Source: Podaxis mareebaensis (Eukaryota; Basidiomycota; Agaricomycetes; Agaricales; Agaricaceae). Taken from it: DNA of 64,000 nucleotides. The stretch lies in assembly GCA_018524725.1 (NCBI GenBank), contig JAEUWP010000632.1:62001-126000 (forward strand). The letters are read 5' to 3'. The notes beneath the pieces were generated by a model. The model did not search any database and was not told the origin of the DNA. It saw only the letters and a program-made list of their open reading frames with translations. Made by a program: the position numbers and the translations under genes. Positions 41,018 through 52,554 of this stretch are shown here, piece by piece; the first letter of the stretch is position 1, and each line of letters begins with the position of its first letter.

Positions 41018-44000
41018 TCAAATTTCGCCTTCCTCAGGAGTCTCCGCACGAGCGGACACGTCGCGTTTGTCAACATCCATATGTTCGCTTGGTGCGTCTT
41101 CGCGATCATATCGAGGCCGCTGTAAAACCAAGTCAACAAACGTAAGAAAAAGCTCTGCAACACCGTCATGTCCGATTCCTTACCTTTTCCGCTCTGTCCT
41201 CGTGGCTGCCACTATCCCAATCCCTCCTGTCCCTGGGGTCATCCCTATACACGGATGTACTCCTCTCCCGCTCCCTCTTCGGCGTATCATCCCATTCCCT
41301 GGCGTAATAATCGGCTCGCGAGCCTTTACGACCACTATCTCGTCTCCTGTCGTCGTCTCTATGCCTCGACGACCTGTACCCATCCCGATCCCGATCATCT
41401 CTGTCCCGTTCTCTTCCGTAGTCTCTTGTCCTACGGTCGTCGTAGTCGTCATACCGATGGTGTCGAGAACTCCGGCCGCTGCGGTCATAATCCTTTCTGT
41501 CCCTATCCCTGTCCCTGTCCCGTTCTCTCTCCCTCTCACGATATTCCTTGTCTTTTTCTCTTTCTCTTTCCTTCTCCCGGTCGCGATCACGGTCGCGCTC
41601 TTTATCACGGTCCCTTTCTCGGTCCCTATCTTCTTTGTATTCCCTGTGCGGCTCTTTTCTCTTTCGACTCGTGGTCGATGCACCATCCTCCGAAGCGGCT
41701 TCGCGCATGCGTTCCTGTTAAACGTGTTAGTCGCCATTCACACCCACAATTAATGAAAACGAAATACCTTCTGTCTTTTTACATACTTGGCAAACGCAGC
41801 CCGTCTTCCCTCGTCATCCTCAATGGCTTTGTACTCAGGCAAATGCTCGATCAGGGGAACGACCTATTCGAGTGTCAGGAAAGTCCAAGACACTGATGAG
41901 AATGCAAGCTCACTTCTTCGTAAGACAGCGTGATATCAATTGGCTCTGGGAGTTTTTTCATCGCATACCTCAAGTCATCCTGTAAGTGCCTTTGTTTCCT
42001 TTCCGCCCTCCTCTTCTCTTCAGCGCGCCTTTTAAGCGCTGTATCCTTAAGCTGAAAGGAAGTAAATACATCCATCCTGACATTAAACAGATAAGGCAGA
42101 AGCAAAGTACTCACCGCGCTGAAAACCTCATGCAAATCCTCCTCGCTCAATTGCCCTACGGCTTCCGTAGCGCCGTCCTTGACCACTTTCATAAATTCTT
42201 CCTCTTTTGTATCAACCTGCACCACAAATCCTTTCTCCGCCTCTCCCATCTTCACATCCCCATCTGCCTCCACTTTTGGCTTTCCCACCTCAACTCCTGG
42301 AGGACTCCATTGCCTCAAAACGTCTTCTACAACAGCGACCTTGGCGTCGAGTTTTTGATCAAGTGCATCAACAGCATCCCAGAAAAGCTCCAGAGGGTTG
42401 GAACCAGGGTTGCCGAGCATATTGAGGTAACGGTCATCCTCCTTGAAGAGAGGATAGACCTCTTTCCATTTAGACCTGGCTTTGATTTTGCCTTCATTAA
42501 CGAGGTCTTGCAATAGTGCCTAATTCCACGCCATTAGCCACATTTCTATTATTCAAAAGAGATGGCGTACCTTGAAAGCCTCTCTAGCTTTCCTCTCTCT
42601 CCTGGTCTTCTCAACTTGCGCTCTCCGCGTCTGCTCCTCATACTCCCTCTCCCTCACTCGGCTATAATCCTCGAAAGCCAACAGAATATCCAAGGTGGGC
42701 AACCTTTGTAACTCGGGATCCGCTTTGTACTCTTCAGACTCCATAACCATTTTATGTGCGGTCTTCCAACGCGTGACGACGTCGACGTTCAACTCCTTGA
42801 ATAAGGCGACAATCTTGGACACACTACGCGTGCGTGCAGCACGGGACTCTTGCTATATATACGTGAAAAAGTAAAAGACGATGAAAGGAAGAATGCGATG
42901 CGAGACGTGGAACGACGCACCATTTCGCGCTGCTTTAATTCTGCTACATATTCTTCGAAAATGAGCCTTCTCTCAGACTCAATGCGAGCTTGTTGCCAAA
43001 TTGGGTGTTGTGCGAAAAGCTTGTCTGCAGTGCGGAAAGTCGTGTAGTGAAAAACGTTCGGGTTGCCTTTAAGCATATTCCGAATGGCAGGACGTAGCTT
43101 GGCAAGCCGAGCCTCCTTTTCTTCTTGCTCCTTCGCCCTTAACCCATTGGTGTACTATGTCGCCAGCTTAGTGAGAAGGAAGACCAAGGGGATGAAATTG
43201 CCTCGCACCTTTTCCCAGCAAGCCTTCTTCTCAGCAAGGGTGTTCAGAGCCTTGTACAGCGGATCAGTAATAATAGCACGCATCGTTTGATCCCAAGTCC
43301 AATTCGCATCCACACCGGCCTTTTTCAGCAAATGAATAAAAGCCTTCTCGCCCTCCTCCACAGTCGCAAATCCATTATGCGGGATCACAGGATCGTCCGG
43401 AAGATGAGGACGCGCTGGTAAAACAGAATTCGCAGCAAGTGGCAGACCATTGCTTCCCGTGTGCGCGCCAACTGTGAGAGGTGTGCCAGCATTTGATGCA
43501 TTAGCGCCATTTGCTTGTTGAGGCTGGGATGAGGGAGTAGATGAGGATGTGTCAGCGCCTCCCATGGGGACGAGTGCACCTTGAGTTGCTCCTCCGACTG
43601 GTGTGAAACCTGGAGCGCCTATAGCTCGAGGTTGACTAACATACAGGCGTTGAGAGGAGAATTCGTGGCACGAAATGCGGTTGATGAAATACCTTGCATT
43701 TTGTTGCCCAGTGGAAAGATTTTTGCTTTCCTCTTGCACTTGGTCCACGTAAAGTAGGACATCTTCAGGCATCTCCCATTTTGATTCTTTAGTTTCGGTC
43801 TACGGGAATGAGTGAGTATCTTCATGAAACGGGAGAGGGGAATAGCATACATTGTAGTAATACTTTCGTCCATTGGAAAAATACTCTTTCCACTTCGTCT
43901 TACTGAGCGCCCGCTACGGAAAGTTTCATTGAGCAACGCAGCTACAGGAATGGATTAGAGCGAGACGCTGACCTCGAACGGTGTCTTAAGCTCTATCATA

Positions 44001-44201
44001 GTCATTCAGCGCTCAGAGGTAGTATGCAATAGATGGATCATCAACTCACCATCTGGCTTTTCCCAAACGCTCTGCTTCGTACCGGTATTGAACCAATATG
44101 TCCGCCCTTCAGGATTACGATGTTCCGTCTAGGCAACACGAACGGTTAAGTCATTGAAATGAGTAATATAGCGACACCACTAAACGCACCCAAATATTCA
44201 T
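41018..44201 (-). CDS. PRP40: PRP40-type U1 snRNP splicing factor (WW and FF domains)
   Basis: Bridges the 5' and 3' splice sites in early spliceosomes. A tiny first exon MNIW joins to [19 protein letters not shown] and SVWEKPD, giving WW1 at the extreme N-terminus as in yeast Prp40. WW2 follows: [14 protein letters not shown] then [12 protein letters not shown] Ser/Gln/Asn-rich linker precedes several FF domains: [20 protein letters not shown]...[72 protein letters not shown]-type helices. The C-terminus is an Arg/Asp/Glu/Lys repeat tail ([15 protein letters not shown] ... [20 protein letters not shown]). A last exon (41018-41111), found by splice signals, ends TPEEGEI-stop. About nine introns. 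The RD/RE tail is absent from the yeast protein. Confidence 0.92.
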
Positions 44202-44689
44202 CTTGGACTTGAGTAAAGGCTGTTAATCGCTTAGGAAGGGGATCAGTGCAGGATGGGGTACACGGAAGACCCTGGAGGGCGGGGGAAGTGATGCGAAAAG
44301 GAATGGCTTTGTTTGTGCGTATTTTGTTCAAAGGGCGCTGTGCTATAGACCCCAAGGTAATTTAGAGACTCGGCAAACGGACCCCGGACTCCGACAACCG
44401 TCGATTGCCTTAAGTCCATCTCGACTGTTGCTTGAAATCTTGAAATATCGGCAGTATCTTCCGCCCTCCAATACAATAGCAACTCCATTCCTCTCAGTTC
44501 CCCGTCGTCCCATGCCTGTTTCAAGGTCCGTTGCCGAAAGAGACATGCTCACCCGAGTTTCGCCCTACAAAAGCAGTTGTATTTGCCCTGCGCGAGTTGA
44601 TAGAATCTCCATCCTTCTGCGCCCAGCCGCATAAAGACCTAGAGGACATTCCTCCCACCCCACCCTTTTTCCTTTATCAGCTTTGTATT
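44202..44689. other. Divergent spacer between PRP40 and a short F-box-like gene
   Basis: 488 bp between two outward-facing start codons, serving as promoter for both. The stretch before the right-hand ATG is pyrimidine-rich (CCCACCCCACCC then TTTTTCC). Confidence 0.4.
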
Positions 44690-45592
44690 ATGAACACCAT
44701 CCTTCCTCCTGAAATTCTCGTTAAAATCCTTCTCAACCTCAACAGCATCGAACTTACACGAGTATCAGTTGTCTGTCGTTTCTGGAAGGATCTGATCGAG
44801 GCAGAACCATGTCTGCGTTGCGCACGTTTCAAACAACCCAGCCGTTGTTACTACGATGAAGGTGATCCTCGTTATAGTCGACTGCTTGGTGCCCGTTGCC
44901 TAACGATCTGGCTTCTTCAGGCTGCGAGCCCGTACTTTCCCAAACCTTGGTTAACGACACTCGCATACGAGTACGTCGACCTACCTTTCCTCGCCCTCCC
45001 GAGTTCTCATGCTCTGGACTAGTTCCATCCGGCGATGCAGCGAATGTCGTATCGCATGGGTGACCCTATCTCTGCAGTCCATATCTACAACCATGACGTC
45101 AGCAACAGCGGCACGTCACTCATTGACCTCCCTCTCCAGGACGACTATGCCACAATCCCCGCCATTACCCATTTGGACATCGAGATTAATTCAGAAGAAA
45201 ACAATAAGCGTCGAACCCGCTTGGGCCTTCCTGGAATCGCAATCTCCGTTACAAACCCTACCGGTGTTCGGCTGAATGACATTTTCTCATCCATTGTTAC
45301 AGAGTAAGAGTACACATCTTATATCCGAGCTCCCGCCGTTCTTACGCATAAATTCTAGAACGACGGAGCTCTGTGATTTAGTCAGTTACGCTAGCGGCGG
45401 AGTCTGCAAACAACGGATGCGACCTGGCCTCACGTTTTACAAGAAAGCTGAAATCCTAGGGAAATATAAGTACGTCCTCATCAAACACAGACGGGTCACC
45501 GGCTGACTTTTCTGTCCAGGTCTTACGCAGGCGTTAGAAGCACTACAGTGGAGGACGGCAAGATCAAAGTTAAGCTCCACACAGTGTTGTGA
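44690..45592 (+). CDS. F-box protein with small beta-rich C-terminal domain
   Basis: Starts MNTILPPEILVKILLNLNSI and continues VVCRFWKDLIEAEP, a clear F-box (LPPEIL...IL..L......VC..W) for Skp1 binding. The frame then meets TAG at 45020-45022. Removing a 48-nt phase-0 segment (45-nt pyrimidine-rich tract ending GGACTAG) restores FHPAMQRMSYRMGDPISAV and on to ATIPAITHLDIEI and VTNPTGVRLNDIFSSI. That block resembles the DUF6699-like domains of Agaricomycetes. Two further introns (GTAAGA...TTCTAG, GTACGT...GTCCAG) lead to VEDGKIKVKLHTVL-stop. The donor of the 48-nt intron (GTCGAC) is weak, so a nonsense mutation is possible. Confidence 0.65.
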
Positions 45593-46243
45593 ACCGCATT
45601 CCTCTGCATTCTCCGTCTCTGATACATACTGCTGAAACTTCCCATCATCCCTGCCGTTGGTAGCATTTTCCTGTAAATATTAGTGCCGTCTAATACCTCA
45701 TATTCCCAATGAGTACTAGTTCGCAACAATATAGAACATCATATGAGTCATTTGCCTTATTATTTTTCCATACCTCTGGAGCCCGCTCTATAGTATTAGT
45801 TAACACAATGCGATAATATACCTCCAAGACAGGATTTCGGCGATAGCGGGCAGGGATGCAGGACATCTGACCACGTTATACATAGCCGTCGATCCCGAAC
45901 TTTGGTCTACCGAATCGAGGAAACTTCTCGTCTGCTTCCATGTGTTCTAATGTAGGTCCATATTTAACCAACAGGGCATCTCCTTTCGGCACTTTCACTT
46001 ATCCTCGGTCGCCAGCTTCGAAAGTACATTCTGGAACTAAGATTGAGAAATTATGTACAACATCTTCCTGTCGTATCCAAGACTCAAGTATTAAGGCATG
46101 TACACGCGAATCGTAAGATCAAATGCGGAACACATATCAAGGAGGCAAGTCAATTCTAATAGTGTCATGAGTTAGAGAATTAGTGGTATAGTCAAACACA
46201 AGATCCTTCAAAAGAATCCCCAAAATCACAAAATGCCTCGAAT
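45593..46243. other. Intergenic region between convergent genes
   Basis: 651 bp of AT-rich sequence with the 3' ends of the flanking genes. Nothing else recognised. Confidence 0.4.
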
Positions 46244-47896
46244 TCACCGGGCCATAATAGCCTGGGTCCTCTCCGTCGCCTCTCTAATTGCTTTCTCTGA
46301 CGCACTCAAATACTCCTCCACAAGTTTCCTCCCATCCACCCGCCTTCTCGCAGCCAACCTTGCAGGGCTCACAGTACCAAGTGTCGCATCATCCCCACTA
46401 TCACCATTCTGCCAATCCACAATCCCAGCTTCCCATCTCTCAATCTTCACCCTACTCTTCTCAGCGCTCTCCCATTCCGATTGCCATCCGCCCATTTTAT
46501 TCTTCAACGCCTTGATTTTCCTTCCAGCCTCTGTGGTAGCAGCACCATTCACCTGCGCTTGTTCCGACAGTGTTGTAAGAGATGAGATAAGTGATGAAGT
46601 GAATGTGCGTATATGCGTAAGATGGGGTATCGCGCTCGCAGGCGTTACTTTTGACGGTGGGGGTATAGGGGGTGGAGGTGGCAAGAGTGAGAATGTTGCT
46701 TTTGTCGGTGAAGGCGAAACTGAAACTGAGGGCGAAATGTCATCCCCGAGTTCCTGATGCAAGTGTGCATGAGGGTCTATATCCCATTCATTCTGTTGTG
46801 CTTGGTCTTCCTCCGTCACGGTATCCAGTGCGCGTCCGGATGAAGTCGCTGTAGGTGTAACGAGTGCCGTAGAAGATGAAAGGCCGTTATCAGCATCATC
46901 GTCGTCTAGAGAAGGAAGCTCGTCGACCCGGCTTAAAACATCCGTTCCTCCGACTTCGCCAGCAATCTTTCTGAATTCCCTATCGTACTTCAGCAGCTCT
47001 CGTAATTGGCCTTCTCTGTTCCTGGCTGCTTCGTCCATTCTGCGGATAATATCCGAAGCGTAGCGTTCCAGAGCCGGGTGTTGTGATGAATACAACGATG
47101 TTGATCGGCTCGAAGTTGTTATACTCGAGTCGCTATCCAGTGTCCTAAGGTGCTTCAAGAAGTTTTCCGTTGACTCAAGGTCCTGTGCCAACAGCTCCAT
47201 AGCATCCACCTCCGGCCTTTGTACCTTGATCGTGGGTTTCCTCCTCTTCCCAGCCGGCAAAGGACTCCCGAAGCCATTCACGGTTTCATACTCTTCCTCC
47301 TCCTGCTCATGAACCTCCTCTCCACCACCACCAAGCCCATTCAGTTCATCGGCAAACGAATAACCTTGTGCCAGTCCAACACCCGCACCATCCTCACCCG
47401 ACGCCAACGCCTCATCTACTCCATTCAGAAGCGCATGCTGCTGCGCCTGGTCCAGCAACTCCTCGTCTTTCTCCTGTCCACCATCCTCAAGCTCCTCCTG
47501 ACTGCGATGCAGCTCTGATCTTCGGCCAGCTGTGCGCACAGGTTCGTCAATCCCTTCCGCCCCTTCATCATACTCTATCCCAAACTCTTCCGCCAGCAAC
47601 TTTGACCCGGCACTCGGTTCTGGCATCAAAGCAAAAGCGAGTTCATGCGCGAGCGAATGTTGTTTATTTCCACCACTAGCAGCACCACTGGACGGGTTCC
47701 TGTCATCCTGGTCATCGTCGTCTCCTGCTGCGTTCAGGGCATGTGCGAGACTCGATGGTGCGCGGAGCGAGGCTGAGGATCTCCGCGAACCGATGCTCTG
47801 CCGCGAGGGTCTACGAGGAACCGACTTGGAGGGTGTGAGGAAATGCGAGGACGGTGAGGCAGCGAAGATGTCGTCCTGGTTTGCGTAGTGAGGCAT
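46244..47896 (-). CDS. Hypothetical protein, 550 residues, intronless
   Basis: One uninterrupted frame from ATG 47896 to the stop at 46244, unusual among these intron-rich neighbours. Not recognised as a named family. The N-terminal half is Ser/Arg-rich and acidic (SVPRRPSRQSIGSRRSSASL, then repeated EELxDGGQEKDEE-like acidic stretches) and likely disordered. A conserved-looking helix follows at residues about 225-270 (VDAMELLAQDLESTENFLKHL), then ALERYASDIIRRMDEAARNR. There is a Pro-rich linker (LLPPPPPIPPPSK). The C-terminal helical part has a Trp-rich segment (KMGGWQSEWESAEKSRVKI and WEAGIVDW) and ends AIMAR. The helical parts could form coiled coils. Function unknown. Confidence 0.8.
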   Translation of the reverse strand: MPHYANQDDIFAASPSSHFLTPSKSVPRRPSRQSIGSRRSSASLRAPSSLAHALNAAGDDDDQDDRNPSSGAASGGNKQHSLAHELAFALMPEPSAGSKLLAEEFGIEYDEGAEGIDEPVRTAGRRSELHRSQEELEDGGQEKDEELLDQAQQHALLNGVDEALASGEDGAGVGLAQGYSFADELNGLGGGGEEVHEQEEEEYETVNGFGSPLPAGKRRKPTIKVQRPEVDAMELLAQDLESTENFLKHLRTLDSDSSITTSSRSTSLYSSQHPALERYASDIIRRMDEAARNREGQLRELLKYDREFRKIAGEVGGTDVLSRVDELPSLDDDDADNGLSSSTALVTPTATSSGRALDTVTEEDQAQQNEWDIDPHAHLHQELGDDISPSVSVSPSPTKATFSLLPPPPPIPPPSKVTPASAIPHLTHIRTFTSSLISSLTTLSEQAQVNGAATTEAGRKIKALKNKMGGWQSEWESAEKSRVKIERWEAGIVDWQNGDSGDDATLGTVSPARLAARRRVDGRKLVEEYLSASEKAIREATERTQAIMAR

Positions 47897-48112
47897 TTGG
47901 TTGACGGTTTGTATGTGATAATGGGCTTGGACGCGTTAACGTTTATTCCAATTTACACCGTGGCAACCACCACGGATATCGCCGGTCACAACTCTATATA
48001 TGGTTTTCGTAGTTCAGGAGCTACTCTACTTCTAGCCATTTTCTATGCAGATCCATGGTAACGGAACCTACAGGACACATCAGGAGTATTCATGAAAGTA
48101 ACACAAATGACC

Positions 48113-51100
48113 TCACCAGGCCGTTCTCGCATCTACAGCCTCCTTTCGCACTGACCGTTTTGGATCATCAAGGGCTTTTGCGAGCTCCTTGATCACAGTC
48201 GGCTTTGAGGGATGGAGTATATCGTATCGTACAATAGAGGGGAGCTTCTCCAGGTACCTCAGAGCGGATATCCTCACTTTCTGTACGAACCCTAAGTCTA
48301 TGTCTCGGCGACATTTAGGAGACACGCACCGAAGATGGCATCTCCGCCACATTGCTATTTTTCAACATCAAACTCACCAACGTGGGAGCGTGACTCGCTA
48401 CCAAACTGTGTTCTGGCGAATCACCCTCCGCAGCTGCTAGGAACGTGTCAATCACATTTGACCGGATGTTCGTGTCTGGAAGCTCAAGGCCACGAAGAAG
48501 CAGAGGAATAAGCTGGTATGAACGATTAGCTCTCGGGTGCACTTGGTCACGACGAGTAGGGCCTACCCCAGAGAGTTCATGTTTATACGCGGCCTTGGGA
48601 ATGGATTTAATTAATGAAGTCAAAGCGACTAAAGACGCCGTTTGTTCCCGTGGCTCTTCACGACAAGATGAATCTCGAAACCTTCATTCGGCAGGACGAA
48701 TTACTCACTGGCCGAATCTCTTGCACCGGCAATGATTCTCGGCAGAGTTTGATTCACGAATTTTTGTGCATATAGGACCTGTGAAGTAGCTGTCAACTCC
48801 TACTCGGAAATGGTTGAAGAATGACAAACCCGGATCACTGCATGGTGTTTCTTGGTTAACACGCCGTCCGTACTAGCGACCTCCCCAACAGCCTTAGCAG
48901 CGTCCCACCCAATGGCTTCATCACCGAAAACTTCGAATAGCTTGTCGATAAACTGCAGAGCAAGTGGATGGTTGCGTATGAGAAGCGCTTTGGATATCTG
49001 TTACATATTGTAAGGCCTAACCCTACGGTGCTTTAAACTAGAAAAAACGCACCCATATCCAAATATTGATTGCATTCTTCCTCCGCTCGACGACGGTTTG
49101 GGTTGTAGCAATTTCTCTGTCCCAAAATATTGACAATGTGCTAATCAGGAAGGTGTCCAAACCTGAAAGTCTCATCAAGGTGCTGACGAAAAAGAGCCAA
49201 TGAAGAGTCGCACCATCGGTCTCCACTCGTTTATTTAGTATGGAAGCAAGAAGCTCCAGCGCAGCATCCCGTTGAAGCTCCGAATCCGTATTCACCAAGA
49301 CCCACCACAAGATTTTGTCGAGGAAAGCGTTCAGCTCCGAGACCGCTGGTCGTACCTGAGTCAAGTATGGGGTCAGGCATCGAATCTTCCCCAATTCATC
49401 GTTCACAAACCTCCTTTCGTAAGGCGATGATGACAGCAGCGAAAAGAGCCAAAAGATTCTTCTGCACCGTTGGTGCTGTATCCTAGAACCAGACGATTGA
49501 GTCTCTATCTATTGCCAGACATGAGGGGACTAACCGAGAACACGAGCAGCTTCTTATCTAGAGGGATCTTCTGACAGCCCTCAGCGATGGGTTTGATATT
49601 TCCTTCTATCAGTGCATCGTACAGAGCCGTTGCGTAGCTTTCCTGCTTCCTGCAATTACCAGCGTCATGATGAGACATCCAAACTCCTTCATCAACGGGG
49701 GCACTCACTCTAGCGGCAACACTTGTACAACCAACGTCACAATCTCACCTGCCTTCTTTACCAGTCTATAATCTGTTGCAACACCCACTCTCTTACGCCA
49801 CTTTTCCTTCTCATTGTCACCACTAGTTTGTTCATCGGAGACAACAAACGCAGCAAAGGCGAAAAGATTGAAAATCCTCGGAACCAGTCTCTCAATATAT
49901 TTAGCCACATCCGGATCTCCCTTATCCACCTTCTTCTGCAGTGTCTTGACAAGTGTATTCAAAATCCAGTGCGCGTACGCTGCATATAGCTCCAACTCCT
50001 CCTCAGTCCCAGGCGAAGTTGCGAGAGAAGAGGTGCTTGGAACGCAAATTAAGTCGAGTTTAGTCGTCAGCCGAATGACCAGTGTTTCGAACAACTGTGA
50101 TTGAACACATAAAGTCTCCAAAGCCGACAAAGCATTAAGAATTTTGACTCGTTCAGGGATAGCATCACGCGCTGGAGGAGTATCTGGGAGCGAGCTGAAC
50201 AAGAGGGGAAGTGTTTGGTCCTCCACAAGTCGAGCATTGACCTCGGCTACGGCGGAAAGGAGATCGAGGACAGCGTCACTGACGAGGAACCAGGTCATTA
50301 GGATTACACCCACTGAAGGCATTCTGGAAACACACCTGGCATCGTCGACCTCATCAGAATTGGCCTCCAGAACCTCGTTGACACTGTGTACAGCAAAAGA
50401 TAGCTCTTCATCGGTTAGCAAATTTTCCGTCGTGACCATCCCCTGCAGGCCGGCTAAAGCTGACCGTCGAGATGACACTGCCTTCAGTCCGACCGTCAAC
50501 ACGCCCAGTACTTCATCCTTGTAAGGCATCAGCGGTGGCACTGTCAGCTCTGTTTCTATGTCATCTTCCACTTGAGCTGGCAGAGGAGGCAGCTTCGACA
50601 AGGAGTCCCGAGCTGCCGTGATGAAGTCAGATAACAGGGTAAGTATAGGTGCGCGGTTTCCTGCTTCGTCGGGATTGAGGAATAATTTGACGAGATGTGG
50701 AACGGCTTGGGAGATGGTGTACTTTGCAACAGAGGCTACAAACCGCTCATAAGCGTGCAAACTTCTGCGAGAAGGTGAAGGGCTTACGAGTAGTGCTCAT
50801 GAAGGCACAAAGGACTTTCGCCGCAGGTTTTGCTTGACTCTTCTCAGGTTCTTTGAGAATGGTAATGCACTCTTCGCAAACGTCCCGAGCCAAGCCCTGG
50901 ATTTCCGTGTCATCTCCCGCTGGTTGATCCTTTTCGTGGATAGTCTTCACGAGGATCTGGGTTGTTCGCAGGGCTTCTGCTTCATTTACCGAATCCGTTG
51001 GTTGGAAAATCTGGGAGTAAATGTTCAGAACACTTCTAAATGGCACAACACCAGAACCAACCTCAAGCTTGAGCGAATTCCATAGCTTGCGAGCCTCCGC

Positions 51101-52354
51101 ACGTGCTAGTGCTGACCCATACACTGGGAGGCAAACGCCCATAGTCTGTAGCGTGTCTTTCTGATCCGAGCATCAGAAAAAATTTTACAACAGTCTGGTA
51201 CGCCAGCACCTTCGTTGCCCTAGTTCCAGCTAATAGCTTCTCCAAGAACACTGGGATTGCCAGGGGACCGAAATATGGAGTTGCACTAAGGCACCCTCTG
51301 TGCAAGTACAGAATGAGCGCCAAGTAGGCGACGAGAAAGCTGGATGACACACCGGAGAGAAGTACGGAGGTCATCTGTTGTAATTCCATAAGGGTCGTTT
51401 GGTGGGGGTCTGAAAGTAATGGGGAAGTAGCAGAAGGTGATGTTGAAGAGCGTCTAGAGAGATGGTGAGTTATGGAGGTGGTGCATCCGAACGACCTACC
51501 TCTACTCTCTCGCGGATGTCAAATTCAATGAGGATGACACGAGCAATAGCAAACGCGACGATAAGATTTCGAGGGTCCTTCTCTCCGTCCGCAAGGGCAA
51601 CATAACCATCCAGGAACTCTTTGCCCATAGCCTTGAGAACTAAGGCAGGTCAGATGGGGAGTAATAGCTCAAGTTTGAAGGACAGACCGTCTCTGTGATC
51701 CGCAACAAGTGAATCCAGAATTGAAAAGACGATGAAACGAACGGATTGCACTAAAGCTTTCATCTTCACGTGAAGAAACATGCTATAAAGACTATCAGGG
51801 TGCGTTCTTGCGAATGTTATAATACGTGCGCTTACCTGCGCAGAATGCTCTGAACCTCCAGAGCCCCACAAGTTGATAGCTTGACCAGGGTTTGGATTCC
51901 CTTCAAGGCAGGGATGATTGTGCCCGAATCCTCGAGCTTGCCACAATAGAACGTCGACAATACGCGAGCTGGAAGAGATATTCAGCGCGGTGCTTGTACC
52001 GGTCGGGTGACGCGCCCTACTGGACTGCTTGTTGATTTTCTCTGGCGGAAGACTGGCCAAAATTAGTGACAAGAACTCGACGCCTGGATTGATGCATGAG
52101 TTACACTCATGAGCAGAGTTTCGCAATCATGCCTACCTTTCCGCCGTAGATCCTCCTCGTCCGCAGTTAGGTATTCGCCGAGACCTTTGACTACATTGAC
52201 CAGACTCGTCCGATCCGCAGAAATCTCTGAAGAATCCCGTCTAACGTTCGTCATTGACAATATGATGCATCCAAATACCTGATACGATCTCCTCGACTTC
52301 CTCATCCTTCTCAGTCACAATCCATGTTCGTATCAGACGTTCTGTATTCTCCAT
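48113..52354 (-). CDS. MMS19: MMS19 homologue (cytosolic Fe-S cluster targeting, DNA repair)
   Basis: A HEAT-repeat scaffold of the cytosolic iron-sulfur assembly (CIA) targeting complex, delivering clusters to DNA repair and replication enzymes. Starts MENTERLIRTWIVTEKDEE. The N-terminal signature is VVKGLGEYLTADEEDLRRKG, continuing GVEFLSLILASLPPEKI. The segment around 51.5 kb reads LIVAFAIARVILIEFDIRER on the minus strand. Helical HEAT repeats continue over about 4 kb in many exons. The C-terminal MMS19 signature is KVRISALRYLEKLPSIVRYD, then VIKELAKALDDPKRSVRKEA, ending ARTAW. Around a dozen introns. About 1,050-1,100 residues expected. Head-to-head with the NDUFAF7-like gene (201 bp between starts). 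Confidence 0.88.
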
Positions 52355-52554
52355 GATCAATAACAATACCGAAGAGCAAGAGAGCAGGAGCAAGATAAGA
52401 TTAAAGTACTTAACCAGCAATTGCCAATCAGCTTTGCGATTTGATGAAATAGGTCACATGTTCGTCTCAGACAAGGGTCGAGCCCAAACGTGCTCGTCTT
52501 CCTCCATAACGCTCACGATATCCCCGGCGCCGCTACTAGCCTTGTTCGTCGCAC

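Noticed and set aside
41166..41900. Long open frames on the + strand opposite the PRP40 tail
   Set aside because: They are the antisense of RD/RE repeats, which have few stop codons in any frame; the minus-strand reading has domain support.
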